A stretch of 6,739 nt of DNA, from positions 1 through 6,739 of the forward strand of contig JAQVQN010000137.1 in the NCBI GenBank assembly GCA_028701555.1. Reading direction: 5' to 3'. A program made the position numbers and the translations under genes. Below, in pieces: positions 1 through 6,693 of this stretch; positions within the stretch are counted from its first letter, which is position 1, and the number at the start of each line of letters is the position of its first letter. The DNA comes from Kiritimatiellia bacterium (lineage in GTDB: Bacteria; Verrucomicrobiota; Kiritimatiellia; RFP12; UBA1067). The notes under the pieces were generated by a model. It saw only the letters and a program-made list of their open reading frames with translations, was not told the DNA's origin and did not search any database.

Positions 1-416
1 TCTTTAAAAAGAACAACTCTGATTTCGCGGGTCTCGGAGCGGTCTCGCTCGGCTTCGAACGCAAAGGCACGATCATGGTTCCCGCCGCAGATGGCTTGAC
101 CGTAGACAGCCTCATGGAGGTGGCCCTCAATGCCGGTGCCGACGACATGGAATCCGAAGAGGGCGGTTTCACCGTCACATGCCAACCAGCCGCATTTTCC
201 GACGTGTGTGCCGCGCTCGAAACAGCGGGCATCAAATTCGACCAAGAGAATTCGCAGGTAGGACTGGTGGCCCAGACGCTCGTGCCGGTTACGGATGTTT
301 CCGTCGCTAAGGCCGTCAACAAGTTCGTGTCTGCCCTCGAAGAACACGATGATGTCCAGGACGTTTACACTAACATGGACATTGATGATGCTGTCGCCGC
401 CCAGCTTGATGAATAA
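1..416 (+). CDS. yebC: YebC/TACO1 family DNA-binding or translation-associated regulator, C-terminal part only
   Basis: This is the C-terminal 137 residues of a protein that begins upstream of the window; the first full codon is at position 3 and the TAA stop is at 414-416. The sequence matches the YebC/TACO1 family: an FERKG motif at the start of the last domains, then a VP..GL...SLMEVALNAGADD segment with EEGGFTV, and an ending of the form DALE..DDVQ.VYTNMDID that is typical of the family C-terminus. Full-length members are about 240-250 residues, so roughly the last 55% is visible. Family members have been described as transcriptional regulators, and more recently as factors that help ribosomes through difficult (proline-rich) stretches, so the exact role here cannot be decided from sequence. 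No break is seen in the visible part. The end of the gene overlaps the start of the DUF362 gene by 8 bases, which suggests co-transcription. Confidence 0.93.
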   Translation, partial: FKKNNSDFAGLGAVSLGFERKGTIMVPAADGLTVDSLMEVALNAGADDMESEEGGFTVTCQPAAFSDVCAALETAGIKFDQENSQVGLVAQTLVPVTDVSVAKAVNKFVSALEEHDDVQDVYTNMDIDDAVAAQLDE

Positions 417-1530
417 CGATGTATTTTTTGTGCGCTGTGACGACTACGGGAACGCGCTTGCAGAGGCTTTCAATCGTTTGTCCGGACTAACCGGACTTAT
501 CACACCTAAAGAAGTCTCCGGCAAGCGCGTTCTTGTTAAACCTAATCTATTGACCGACCGGACGCCGGAACAAGCAGTCACAACCCATCCGGAACTACTG
601 CGTCAACTGCTCGTCAAACTTAAAGCCTGCGGTGCCGAAGTGACCGTGGGCGACAGCCCGGCCAGCACGGCCAATCTTAAACAGGTCTGGGAAAAAACCG
701 GCATCGCCTCCATCTGCGCTGCAGAGCGCATTCCGCTCATCTCGCTTGAGCAGTGCGGCGCCACCCCGTTTGAGATTGACGGGTTTGCTTTCACTGTCGC
801 CAACCCCGTGCTGAATGCCGATCTTGTCGTCAACCTGCCAAAGGTCAAGAGTCACTCCCTGACCGTGCTGACCGCCTCAGTCAAAAACATGTACGGCACA
901 ATTCCGGGTTATTCCAAAACCGCCCTGCACCGCATGTATCCTAAACCGCGCGTCTTCGGCCAACTGATCCGCGCACTCTGGCAAGTCCTGCCCAGAACCG
1001 TGACCATCGCCGACGGCGTTGTCGGCATGGAAGGCCAGGGCCCCGCCAACGGGCGCCCTATCAAACTCGGCTTCCTTGCCGCCGCGCAAAACCCCTTCGC
1101 GCTTGACCGCGCACTGTGCGATGTGCTGCGCATCGACTTCCGCCGTGTGCCTTACCTTGCCTCATCCCCGGAAGGTGAGCTGCAGGAGACTCCGACCGTA
1201 ATCGGGGACACGATTTGCGCGCCGCCTTTTGAAATACCTGCAGGTGCGCATCTGCTTAACCTGCTGCCCGACTGGCTGGTACGCAGTTCTGAGCGGCTGG
1301 TATGGGTACGCCCCGCCTTTTCGCGGCAGGCTTGCACCGCCTGCGGCAAATGCAGCCACGCCTGCCCCGTCAACGCGCTTTCAATGGACAAAGCAACCGG
1401 CTGGCCAGTCTTGAACCACAAATTGTGCATAAGCTGCAGTTGCTGCCACGAGATCTGCCCCAGCAACGCGATACGCATGACCCAATCTACTTTGCTGCGT
1501 CTGCTGAAAGTCTTTAAAGGCGTGGATTAA
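409..1530 (+). CDS. DUF362 domain protein with C-terminal 2x[4Fe-4S] ferredoxin domain
   Basis: A 373-residue iron-sulfur protein of unknown function. Residues about 1-290 form a DUF362 domain, with recognisable family blocks: KPNLL (44-48), GDSP (81-84), NLPKVKSH (142-149) and VKNMYGTIPG (158-167). Residues about 305-355 form a bacterial-type ferredoxin with two CxxCxxCxxxCP clusters, at C309/C312/C315/C319 and C340/C343/C346/C350, enough ligands for two [4Fe-4S] clusters. No signal peptide or membrane segment is seen, so it is probably cytoplasmic and electron-transferring (inference). The reading frame stays open upstream to 295, but I chose the ATG at 409 because the residues before it look like out-of-frame yebC sequence and family homology starts at about this point. 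No clear Shine-Dalgarno site precedes 409, and the start overlaps the yebC stop by 8 bases (ATG 409-411, TAA 414-416), which suggests translational coupling. The family has no firmly assigned reaction that I know of, so I give no gene symbol. Confidence 0.9.
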   Translation: MNNDVFFVRCDDYGNALAEAFNRLSGLTGLITPKEVSGKRVLVKPNLLTDRTPEQAVTTHPELLRQLLVKLKACGAEVTVGDSPASTANLKQVWEKTGIASICAAERIPLISLEQCGATPFEIDGFAFTVANPVLNADLVVNLPKVKSHSLTVLTASVKNMYGTIPGYSKTALHRMYPKPRVFGQLIRALWQVLPRTVTIADGVVGMEGQGPANGRPIKLGFLAAAQNPFALDRALCDVLRIDFRRVPYLASSPEGELQETPTVIGDTICAPPFEIPAGAHLLNLLPDWLVRSSERLVWVRPAFSRQACTACGKCSHACPVNALSMDKATGWPVLNHKLCISCSCCHEICPSNAIRMTQSTLLRLLKVFKGVD

Positions 1531-1538
1531 CACCACGC
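1520..1538 (+). terminator. Weak hairpin over the DUF362 stop codon
   Basis: GCGTGG at 1520-1525 pairs with CCACGC at 1533-1538 (6 bp, 7-base loop containing the TAA stop). No T-rich run follows, so it is not a convincing intrinsic terminator; it may only slow transcription or protect the mRNA end. Confidence 0.25.
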
Positions 1539-1741
1539 ACCGTCGCCAGACCCGCGACCAGCAACCCGCGATCTTATACTGCAGAAGCATCGCAAGGCAT
1601 CAGCCCTGACACCACCACCCGTCACCCGTCATCACGCGACCTTCGCCGGCCGAAGCGGCACAAAACATCAGCCTTGCCGAGTTGTCAAGCGCAATCGAAA
1701 ACCGACCAATCAAATAAAAAAATTTGCCCCACATTTTATCC

Positions 1742-1771
1742 TGTACTTTACGTCCATCAAAAAGATATAAT
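1742..1771 (+). promoter_or_regulatory. Candidate sigma-70 type promoter for oadGAB
   Basis: A perfect -10 box, TATAAT, lies at 1766-1771 in an AT-rich stretch of otherwise GC-rich DNA, 37 bases before the oadG start. The best -35 match is TGTACT at 1742-1747 with an 18-base spacer, only three of six consensus bases, and there is no extended -10 TG. The expected transcription start is around 1778-1780, giving a leader of about 30 bases. The box suggests that the oad genes are transcribed separately from yebC-DUF362. Confidence 0.5.
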
Positions 1772-1798
1772 CAATCGGCATATTGTTATTAGCGATTT

Positions 1799-1804
1799 GA
1801 GGTG
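1799..1804 (+). promoter_or_regulatory. Ribosome binding site of oadG
   Basis: GAGGTG sits 4 bases before the ATG at 1809. It favours 1809 over the second in-frame ATG at 1815, which would have 10 bases of spacing, though both are possible. It also argues against the upstream ATG at 1674. Confidence 0.65.
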
Positions 1805-1808
1805 TTTT

Positions 1809-2042
1809 ATGGCGATGTTGGCGCAAGGTCTGGTTTTGATGTTCGCAGGTATGGGGATAGTTTTCATTTTCCTGTCTCTGCTGGTTTGGGTAATGAACCG
1901 CGCGGCTAATTTTGTGCCGCGATTCAACCATATTCTGCCTGACCCGGAACCCAAAAAGAAAACCGGAGCCTCCAAATCGGCCGCCAGTGACGATGTTATG
2001 GTGGCCATCGCTTTAGCTGCCGTCAAGGCCCATGCGGGCTGA
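1809..2042 (+). CDS. oadG: Oxaloacetate decarboxylase Na+ pump, gamma subunit (short form)
   Basis: A 77-residue membrane protein with the layout of OadG. A single N-terminal transmembrane helix (about residues 5-29) carries the family pattern GLVLMFAGMGIVFIFL. A basic/proline linker follows (PDPEPKKKTG, about 44-53), then a short tail SDDVMVAIALAAVKAH that aligns with the AIAAA-type C-terminal helix of OadG. In the known enzyme, gamma anchors alpha to beta, speeds decarboxylation and binds Zn2+ through its C-terminal tail. Here the protein ends two residues after a single histidine (H75), whereas I recall Klebsiella-type tails having more histidines; this may weaken metal binding. It is the first gene of the oad cluster, 44 bases before oadA. 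The identification rests on the helix pattern together with the oadA and oadB neighbours, since such small subunits are weakly conserved. Confidence 0.85.
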   Translation: MAMLAQGLVLMFAGMGIVFIFLSLLVWVMNRAANFVPRFNHILPDPEPKKKTGASKSAASDDVMVAIALAAVKAHAG

Positions 2043-2073
2043 ACCGATTTCATACAAACAACCCCCGTTAACC

Positions 2074-2079
2074 AAGGAA
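2074..2079 (+). promoter_or_regulatory. Ribosome binding site deciding the GTG start of oadA
   Basis: AAGGAA lies 7 bases before the GTG at 2087. This fixes a GTG start, and the residues that follow (AKKQISF, then the FRDGFQS block) have the expected N-terminal length for the alpha subunit. Confidence 0.7.
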
Positions 2080-2086
2080 TCCAATC

Positions 2087-3892
2087 GTGGCAAAAAAACA
2101 GATCAGCTTTATGTGCACAGCTTTCCGTGACGGCTTCCAGTCCGTTTATGGCGCCCGCGTCCTAACCGAAGACTTCATGCCGGCCGTCGCGGCCGCCCGC
2201 GAGGCGGGCATCTCCTATTTCGAGGCAGGCGGCGGCGCCATGTTCCAGTCACCGTTCTTCTACTGCAACGAGAACTCTTTCCATATGATGGACCGGTTTC
2301 GCGAAACGGCCGGTCCTGACGCCAACCTGCAAACCCTAGCGCGCGGTGTGAACATCGTATGCCTGGATTCCGCCTCATCAGACGTCATACGCCTGCATGC
2401 CAAGCTGTTTAAAAAACACGGCATCACCACCATCCGCAATTTCGATGCGCTGAACGACGTCAACAATCTGATCTTTTCCGGCCAGTGCATCCACGACGCC
2501 GGACTGAAGCATCAGGTCGTCGTCACCATGATGGCCCTGCCCCCAGGCTGTGAAGGCGCACACGACCCCGACTTCTACGAAAAGACCCTGCGACAGATCC
2601 TGGATGCAGGCATACCCTTCGACTCTGTCTGCTTTAAAGACGCTTCCGGAACCTCGGTGCCGGCCATTGTCCACGAAACCATCCGGCGCGCCCGCAAAAT
2701 GCTGCCGGAAGGAACACGCATCCAGTACCACACGCACGAAACCGCAGGCTGCGGCGTGATGGCCTACAAGGCCGCCCTCGATGCCGGCGCAGACACCATC
2801 GACCTGTCGCTCGCACCGGTCTCCGGCGGCACCTGCCAACCGGACGTGATCGTGATGTGGCACGCCCTGCGCGGCACCGACTATGATCTGGGCATCGACA
2901 TCGACAAAGTCCGCGATGCCGAAAAACTCTTCATCGACTGCATGAAGGACTACTTCCTGCCGCCGGAGGCCACCAAGGTCGAGCCGCTCATTCCGTGGTC
3001 GCCCATGCCCGGCGGCGCGCTCACCGCCAACACTCAGATGCTGCGTGACAACAATCTCATGGGCCGCTACAACGAGATGATCTCGGCCATGTCCGAGGTC
3101 GTGCGCCGCGGCGGTTTCGGCACCTCCGTAACACCGGTCTCGCAGTTCTACTTCCAGCAGGCCTTCAACAACGTCCTGCATGGGCCGTGGAAAAAGATCG
3201 CCCCGGGCTACGGCAAAATGGTCCTCGGCTATTTCGGCAAAACCCCGGTCGAACCCGATCCGGAAATCGTCAAGCTCGCTTCGGAACAGTTGGGCCTGCA
3301 GCCGACCACCAAGCCGGTTCTCGAGATCAACGACGCCGACCCCAAGAAGTCGCTGGATTATTTCAGGAAGATGCTGACGGACAAGGGATTGCCGCTGACC
3401 GACGAAAACCTCTTCATCGCAGCGGCCTGTCAGGAGAAAGGCATTCTATTCCTCGAGGGCAAAGCCCAACTCGGCATCCGCAAAAACGCCCCGGGCAAAA
3501 CCGTCGGCGGTGCTGCCAAGTCAGAGTCGGGGTATACGGTCACAGTCAACGGCAAGGCCTACGCGGTCGAGCTTAAGAACGGCAAGGCACTTGTCAACGG
3601 CAGCGAATATGCCTTCAGCGTGGTCGACGGCATCACCGCAGCCGCCAATAGCGGCGGCGCACCTGCCTCCAGCGGCAAGGAAACCGAGGTCAAGGCCGCC
3701 ATGCCCGGCGCGGTCTTGCGCGTCTCGGTCAGCGCAGGTGCCACTGTTAGCGAAGGCGACGAACTGCTGGTCATGGACGTCATGAAGATGGAGACACCGG
3801 TCACCGCCCCTTGCGCAGGCAAGGTCAAATCCGTCAATGTCGCGCAGACCGATAAAGTCAACACCGGAGACTTGTTGGCTGTGATCGAATAG
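2087..3892 (+). CDS. oadA: Oxaloacetate decarboxylase Na+ pump, alpha subunit (carboxyltransferase plus biotinyl domain)
   Basis: A 601-residue biotin enzyme, close to the usual 590-600 of OadA. It transfers CO2 from oxaloacetate to its biotin, releasing pyruvate, on the cytoplasmic side of the membrane. Residues about 7-270 form the HMG-CoA lyase-like TIM barrel. D15 in FRDGFQS, K184 in FKDASG (the lysine that is carbamylated in relatives) and H215/H217 in HTHETAG form the expected metal site. Q18, R86 (LARG) and T313 (MPGGALT) match catalytic positions of pyruvate carboxylase (from memory). Residues about 285-470 are the conserved PYC_OADA region. A short linker (about 516-535) leads to the biotinyl domain (536-601), with VMKMET at 565-570 and biotin on K567, 34 residues from the C-terminus. 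There is no biotin carboxylase domain, so this is not a full pyruvate carboxylase. The front of the barrel differs from Klebsiella OadA. A pyruvate carboxylase subunit B or carboxyltransferase role is the main alternative, but adjacent oadG and oadB favour the Na+ pump. Confidence 0.93.
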   Translation: MAKKQISFMCTAFRDGFQSVYGARVLTEDFMPAVAAAREAGISYFEAGGGAMFQSPFFYCNENSFHMMDRFRETAGPDANLQTLARGVNIVCLDSASSDVIRLHAKLFKKHGITTIRNFDALNDVNNLIFSGQCIHDAGLKHQVVVTMMALPPGCEGAHDPDFYEKTLRQILDAGIPFDSVCFKDASGTSVPAIVHETIRRARKMLPEGTRIQYHTHETAGCGVMAYKAALDAGADTIDLSLAPVSGGTCQPDVIVMWHALRGTDYDLGIDIDKVRDAEKLFIDCMKDYFLPPEATKVEPLIPWSPMPGGALTANTQMLRDNNLMGRYNEMISAMSEVVRRGGFGTSVTPVSQFYFQQAFNNVLHGPWKKIAPGYGKMVLGYFGKTPVEPDPEIVKLASEQLGLQPTTKPVLEINDADPKKSLDYFRKMLTDKGLPLTDENLFIAAACQEKGILFLEGKAQLGIRKNAPGKTVGGAAKSESGYTVTVNGKAYAVELKNGKALVNGSEYAFSVVDGITAAANSGGAPASSGKETEVKAAMPGAVLRVSVSAGATVSEGDELLVMDVMKMETPVTAPCAGKVKSVNVAQTDKVNTGDLLAVIE

Positions 3893-3944
3893 CGGGCACC
3901 CCGGTAACATTTTCAATTCATGCTTTTGTAACACTTTCTCTACT

Positions 3945-3951
3945 GGAAAGG
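3945..3951 (+). promoter_or_regulatory. Ribosome binding site of oadB
   Basis: GGAAAGG ends 3 bases before the ATG at 3955, with its GGA core 7 bases away. It supports the upstream start that includes the N-terminal signal-like extension, rather than an internal start nearer the conserved core. Confidence 0.55.
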
Positions 3952-3954
3952 CCT

Positions 3955-5370
3955 ATGAAAAAGACCATCTTGATTTGCGCGGCGACCGCAGCTCTATTCC
4001 TCGCTCCCGCTGCCGTCTGGACCTCATCTGCCGCAACCCCCTCAGTGGCAGCACAATCATCCGACACCGACCCCGACTGGCGCGAAACCCTCGAAAAGGT
4101 CAAAGGCCTGGCCGCCACCACCGGCATCCGGGGCTTCATGTCCAAGGAAGCTCCCGAATACCTGACCAAAGGATACACCACGCCGGAAGGGGCTTTTGTG
4201 CCCGGGCATGAGATAAAAGTCATCGGCGGCCTGCCATACGGGGTCGGCCAGGCGGTCATGATCGCGATCTGCCTGGGCCTGATTTATCTGGCCGTAGTCA
4301 AAGGCTTTGAGCCGCTTTTGCTTCTGCCGATCGGCTTCGGCGGACTGCTAGCCAATATGCCGTATTCAGGCGTGACCAACCCGCCTGTGGTAGACGCGGT
4401 AACCAAACTGGTTACGGAACCGGGCGGCTTTCTATATTACTTCTTCGAATTCGGCGTTTCCACAGGACTCTTCCCAATCATCATCTTCATGGGTGTCGGC
4501 GCCATGACCGACTTCGGGCCGCTGATAGCCAACCCTCGCACCGCCCTCTTGGGAGCGGCCGCTCAGTTCGGCATCTTCATAGCCCTGTTCGGCGCACTCT
4601 GCCTCTCCGAGGCCACCGGCGACTTAATCAAGTTCGGGCTGAAAGAGGCCGCATCGATCGGTATCATCGGCGGTGCCGACGGTCCGACCGCCATATGGCT
4701 CACCTCTAAACTCGCTCCGCACCTGCTCGGCGCCATCGCCGTCGCGGCCTACTCCTACATGGCCTTAGTGCCGATCATCCAGCCGCCGATCATGCGCTGG
4801 CTGGTGCCTGCGGAGGAGCGCAAGATCAAGATGAAACAGCTTCGCCACGTCTCGAAGATGGAGAAGGTCTGCTTCCCGCTGATCGTGCTGCTGCTCTGCT
4901 CGCTGCTCTTGCCCAGCGCCGTCCCGCTGGTGGGCGCTCTGATGCTCGGCAATCTGGCGCGCGAGGTCGGGCCCAACGTCGCCCGCATCGCGGACACCAT
5001 GTCCGGCCCCCTGATCAATATCGTCACGATCCTGCTCGGCCTCGCTGTTGGCTCCAAACTCGCCTGCGAAAAATTCCTGAACGCCGAGACCCTCGGCATC
5101 CTCGCTCTGGGTTTGTTGGCGTTCGCTTGCGGCACTGCCGCAGGCTGCCTGATGGGGCGCTTAATGAACAAGCTCTGCAAGGAGCCCATCAACCCGCTGA
5201 TTGGAGCAGCAGGCGTCTCGGCCGTGCCCATGGCCGCGCGCGTGTCAAACAAGGTCGGCCTTGAGTCCGACCCCACCAACTATCTGCTGATGCACGCCAT
5301 GGGACCGAACGTGGCGGGCGTTATCGGCTCGGCGGTGGTCGCGGGCGTGCTCTACACCCTCTGCCGCTAA
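3955..5370 (+). CDS. oadB: Oxaloacetate decarboxylase Na+ pump, beta subunit, with N-terminal extension
   Basis: A 471-residue integral membrane protein that decarboxylates carboxybiotin on OadA and exports Na+. The conserved core runs from about residue 96 to the end: GQAVMI...KGFEPLLLLPIGFGG (99-130), FMGVGAMTDFGPL (178-190), IIGGADGPTAIW (237-248), AAYSYMALVPIIQPPIM (264-280), and INPLIGAAGVSAVPMAARVSNKVG (412-435). D242, Y268, N413 and S422 match the Na+/H+ site residues D203, Y229, N373 and S382 of the Klebsiella protein (motif alignment from memory, one-residue shift in the last two). About nine hydrophobic segments are seen in the core. Residues 1-27 look like a signal peptide: MKK, a hydrophobic run, then SSAA. 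Residues about 28-95 form a hydrophilic segment absent from Klebsiella OadB as I recall it. The long loop I recall between the first helices of the Klebsiella protein is much shorter here. The gene lies 62 bases after oadA and ends the cluster. Confidence 0.95.
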   Translation: MKKTILICAATAALFLAPAAVWTSSAATPSVAAQSSDTDPDWRETLEKVKGLAATTGIRGFMSKEAPEYLTKGYTTPEGAFVPGHEIKVIGGLPYGVGQAVMIAICLGLIYLAVVKGFEPLLLLPIGFGGLLANMPYSGVTNPPVVDAVTKLVTEPGGFLYYFFEFGVSTGLFPIIIFMGVGAMTDFGPLIANPRTALLGAAAQFGIFIALFGALCLSEATGDLIKFGLKEAASIGIIGGADGPTAIWLTSKLAPHLLGAIAVAAYSYMALVPIIQPPIMRWLVPAEERKIKMKQLRHVSKMEKVCFPLIVLLLCSLLLPSAVPLVGALMLGNLAREVGPNVARIADTMSGPLINIVTILLGLAVGSKLACEKFLNAETLGILALGLLAFACGTAAGCLMGRLMNKLCKEPINPLIGAAGVSAVPMAARVSNKVGLESDPTNYLLMHAMGPNVAGVIGSAVVAGVLYTLCR

Positions 5371-5381
5371 CCTCGGCCAAC

Positions 5382-5408
5382 GCCTGCCCTACTGCATGGG
5401 GGGCAGGC
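5382..5408. terminator. GC-rich hairpin between the convergent oadB and MFS genes
   Basis: GCCTGCCC (5382-5389) and GGGCAGGC (5401-5408) form a perfect 8-bp stem with an 11-base loop, 11 bases after the oadB stop. Neither side has a clear T run, so it is an imperfect intrinsic terminator that could work in both directions or mainly stabilise mRNA 3' ends. No other feature is seen in the 96-base gap. Confidence 0.5.
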
Positions 5409-5466
5409 ATCCCCGCGAGCTACTTTCAAATCTTACACATTGCAGAACAACACCATCCGCCGATTG

Positions 5467-6693
5467 CTATGCGCTAATCTCTTTATCGGCTTTGCGGCAG
5501 AACAGCGCGAATGTTAACAGCAGCACCGCTGAAATGATCATCGTGACCAGCCAGACCCCGCTCCAGTTGCTCTCGACAACACCGCTGGCGTCGGTCGCGG
5601 TCACGCGCAGGCGGTCGATGAACGTGCGGTTCACGAAATTAGCGACCACCGTGCCCATGCCGAAGGCCACCAGATTGAAAAACCCCTGGGCCTGCGCGCG
5701 AATGGACTCCTCCGCCCGGGAATCAACATATATCTGCGCGCCCACATATAGAAAGCCGAACACCACGCCGTGCAGCAGAATGCCGCCGTAAACCCCGGCA
5801 CTCCCGCCCAGCCAGAAGAACAGGTAGCGCAGGGTCAAGGCGCCGAAGCCGATCGTGATCGCGTTCTTGGCCCCGATCTTCTTGATCGCCGAAGCCAGCA
5901 GCAAGGTGAACAGAATCTCGCTGTACTGCCCGAAACTCATCGAAAGCGTGGGATTCTTAAACCCCATGTCGGTCAGAAACTCGCCGCCGTAACCGAAATA
6001 CAGCGAAAAAGGAATCTCCGACAGGAATATCAACGCCATGAACAGCGCGAACCCCGGATCCTTCAACATCGAAACCGCGCGCAGACCCAACACGTCGATT
6101 ACTTTTATGGGCTGACCGCGCGCCTTAGGCAACGTGTTCGGCACGAACAGCGCCAGCACGGCCGCCGCAAGCACCGTGGCCGCGCCACAGAAGAACATCA
6201 GCGGCGTGCCGTTGACTTTCACGCCGAACCAGTCGCCCACCACGCTGAAAGCCGCCGCGGATATCCAGCCGATCACAGCGAACACGCGGATCTGCAGGAA
6301 AATGTCCTTTGGGCAGTGAGAAAAAATAATGTAGTTGATCGTGCTCCAGGTCGGCATATAAACGATCATCGTCAGCGTCAGACACAGGATCAAAGCCAGC
6401 ACACTAGTCTGCATGCCGGCCAGCACCAGCCCAATTGCCGACAGCACGTTCAACACAGCCATCACCTTCTGCGCCGCGAAAAAGCGATCAGTGACCATAC
6501 CCACGAATGGCGCAGACAAGGAGCCGATCGCCATCGCGCTCACGATCAGCGCCAATGTGCTGCCCTGCGCCCCCATGGATTTAGCGTAAGGCACCAGGGT
6601 GATGAACCAGACCGGCAAAGCCATGTATTGCAGAAAATACAGCGCGCTCAAAATCACCCGCGTCTTCACTGAAACCTTCTGCTGTATGCTCAT
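5467..6693 (-). CDS. MFS transporter, nucleoside:H+ symporter (NupG/XapB/YegT-like) family
   Basis: A 408-residue inner-membrane transporter with about 12 hydrophobic segments in two halves and a basic loop in the middle (about 188-211). The N-terminal half has an MFS motif A-like GMVTDRFFAAQK (65-76) and the family block RVFAVIGWISA (136-146). The C-terminal half has LLHGVVFGFLYVGAQIYVDSRAE (306-328) and IRAQAQGFFNL (331-341), strongly reminiscent of the conserved LHG...QIYVD...R..AQG region of NupG and XapB. The family usually imports nucleosides with protons; the substrate here is not provable, and relatives in other phyla may carry sugars or other solutes. ATG at 6693-6691 is preceded by a good ribosome binding site; the stop is TAG at 5469-5467. 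It converges on oadB, so it is a separate transcription unit. Length is normal for the family (about 400-420) and no break is seen. Confidence 0.87.
   Translation of the reverse strand: MSIQQKVSVKTRVILSALYFLQYMALPVWFITLVPYAKSMGAQGSTLALIVSAMAIGSLSAPFVGMVTDRFFAAQKVMAVLNVLSAIGLVLAGMQTSVLALILCLTLTMIVYMPTWSTINYIIFSHCPKDIFLQIRVFAVIGWISAAAFSVVGDWFGVKVNGTPLMFFCGAATVLAAAVLALFVPNTLPKARGQPIKVIDVLGLRAVSMLKDPGFALFMALIFLSEIPFSLYFGYGGEFLTDMGFKNPTLSMSFGQYSEILFTLLLASAIKKIGAKNAITIGFGALTLRYLFFWLGGSAGVYGGILLHGVVFGFLYVGAQIYVDSRAEESIRAQAQGFFNLVAFGMGTVVANFVNRTFIDRLRVTATDASGVVESNWSGVWLVTMIISAVLLLTFALFCRKADKEISA

Larger units (their letters stand above)
1531..1808. other. Non-coding region between the DUF362 gene and oadG
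   Basis: This 278-base stretch has no supported gene. Its first half is C-rich and contains short repeats: ACCCGCGA at 1550-1557 and again at 1564-1571 (14-base period), and CACCCGT twice in tandem at 1616-1629. A small hairpin, CTTCG (1641-1645) with CGAAG (1651-1655), follows, without a T run. From about 1700 the composition turns AT-rich, as expected for a promoter region, leading to the TATAAT box at 1766 and the oadG ribosome binding site. An in-frame upstream ATG at 1674 would lengthen oadG by 45 residues, but those residues are charged, do not resemble OadG and lie in the promoter-like region. Confidence 0.7.

Noticed and set aside
295..408. Upstream extension of the DUF362 gene to an ATG at 295 (or ATGs at 385/388)
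   Set aside because: The added residues are an out-of-frame reading of conserved yebC sequence and do not look like a DUF362 N-terminus.
1674..1808. Upstream start that would add 45 residues to OadG
   Set aside because: The added residues are not OadG-like, they cover the promoter-like TATAAT region, and a good GAGGTG site serves the ATG at 1809.
2378..3181. Long open frame of 267 codons on the minus strand opposite oadA
   Set aside because: It lies wholly inside the well-supported oadA gene, has low-complexity Gly/Ala/Val/Asp/His-rich content typical of antisense frames in GC-rich DNA, and shows no recognisable family.
2087..3892. Reading OadA as a complete pyruvate carboxylase or as a methylmalonyl-CoA decarboxylase alpha subunit
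   Set aside because: There is no biotin carboxylase domain, and the barrel is the 2-oxo acid PYC_OADA type rather than an acyl-CoA carboxyltransferase. oadG and oadB adjoin it.
5770..6672. Open frame of 300 codons on the plus strand opposite the MFS gene
   Set aside because: It is antisense to a clear membrane transporter; its Gln/Arg/His-rich product is the usual mirror of hydrophobic codons and matches nothing I recognise.
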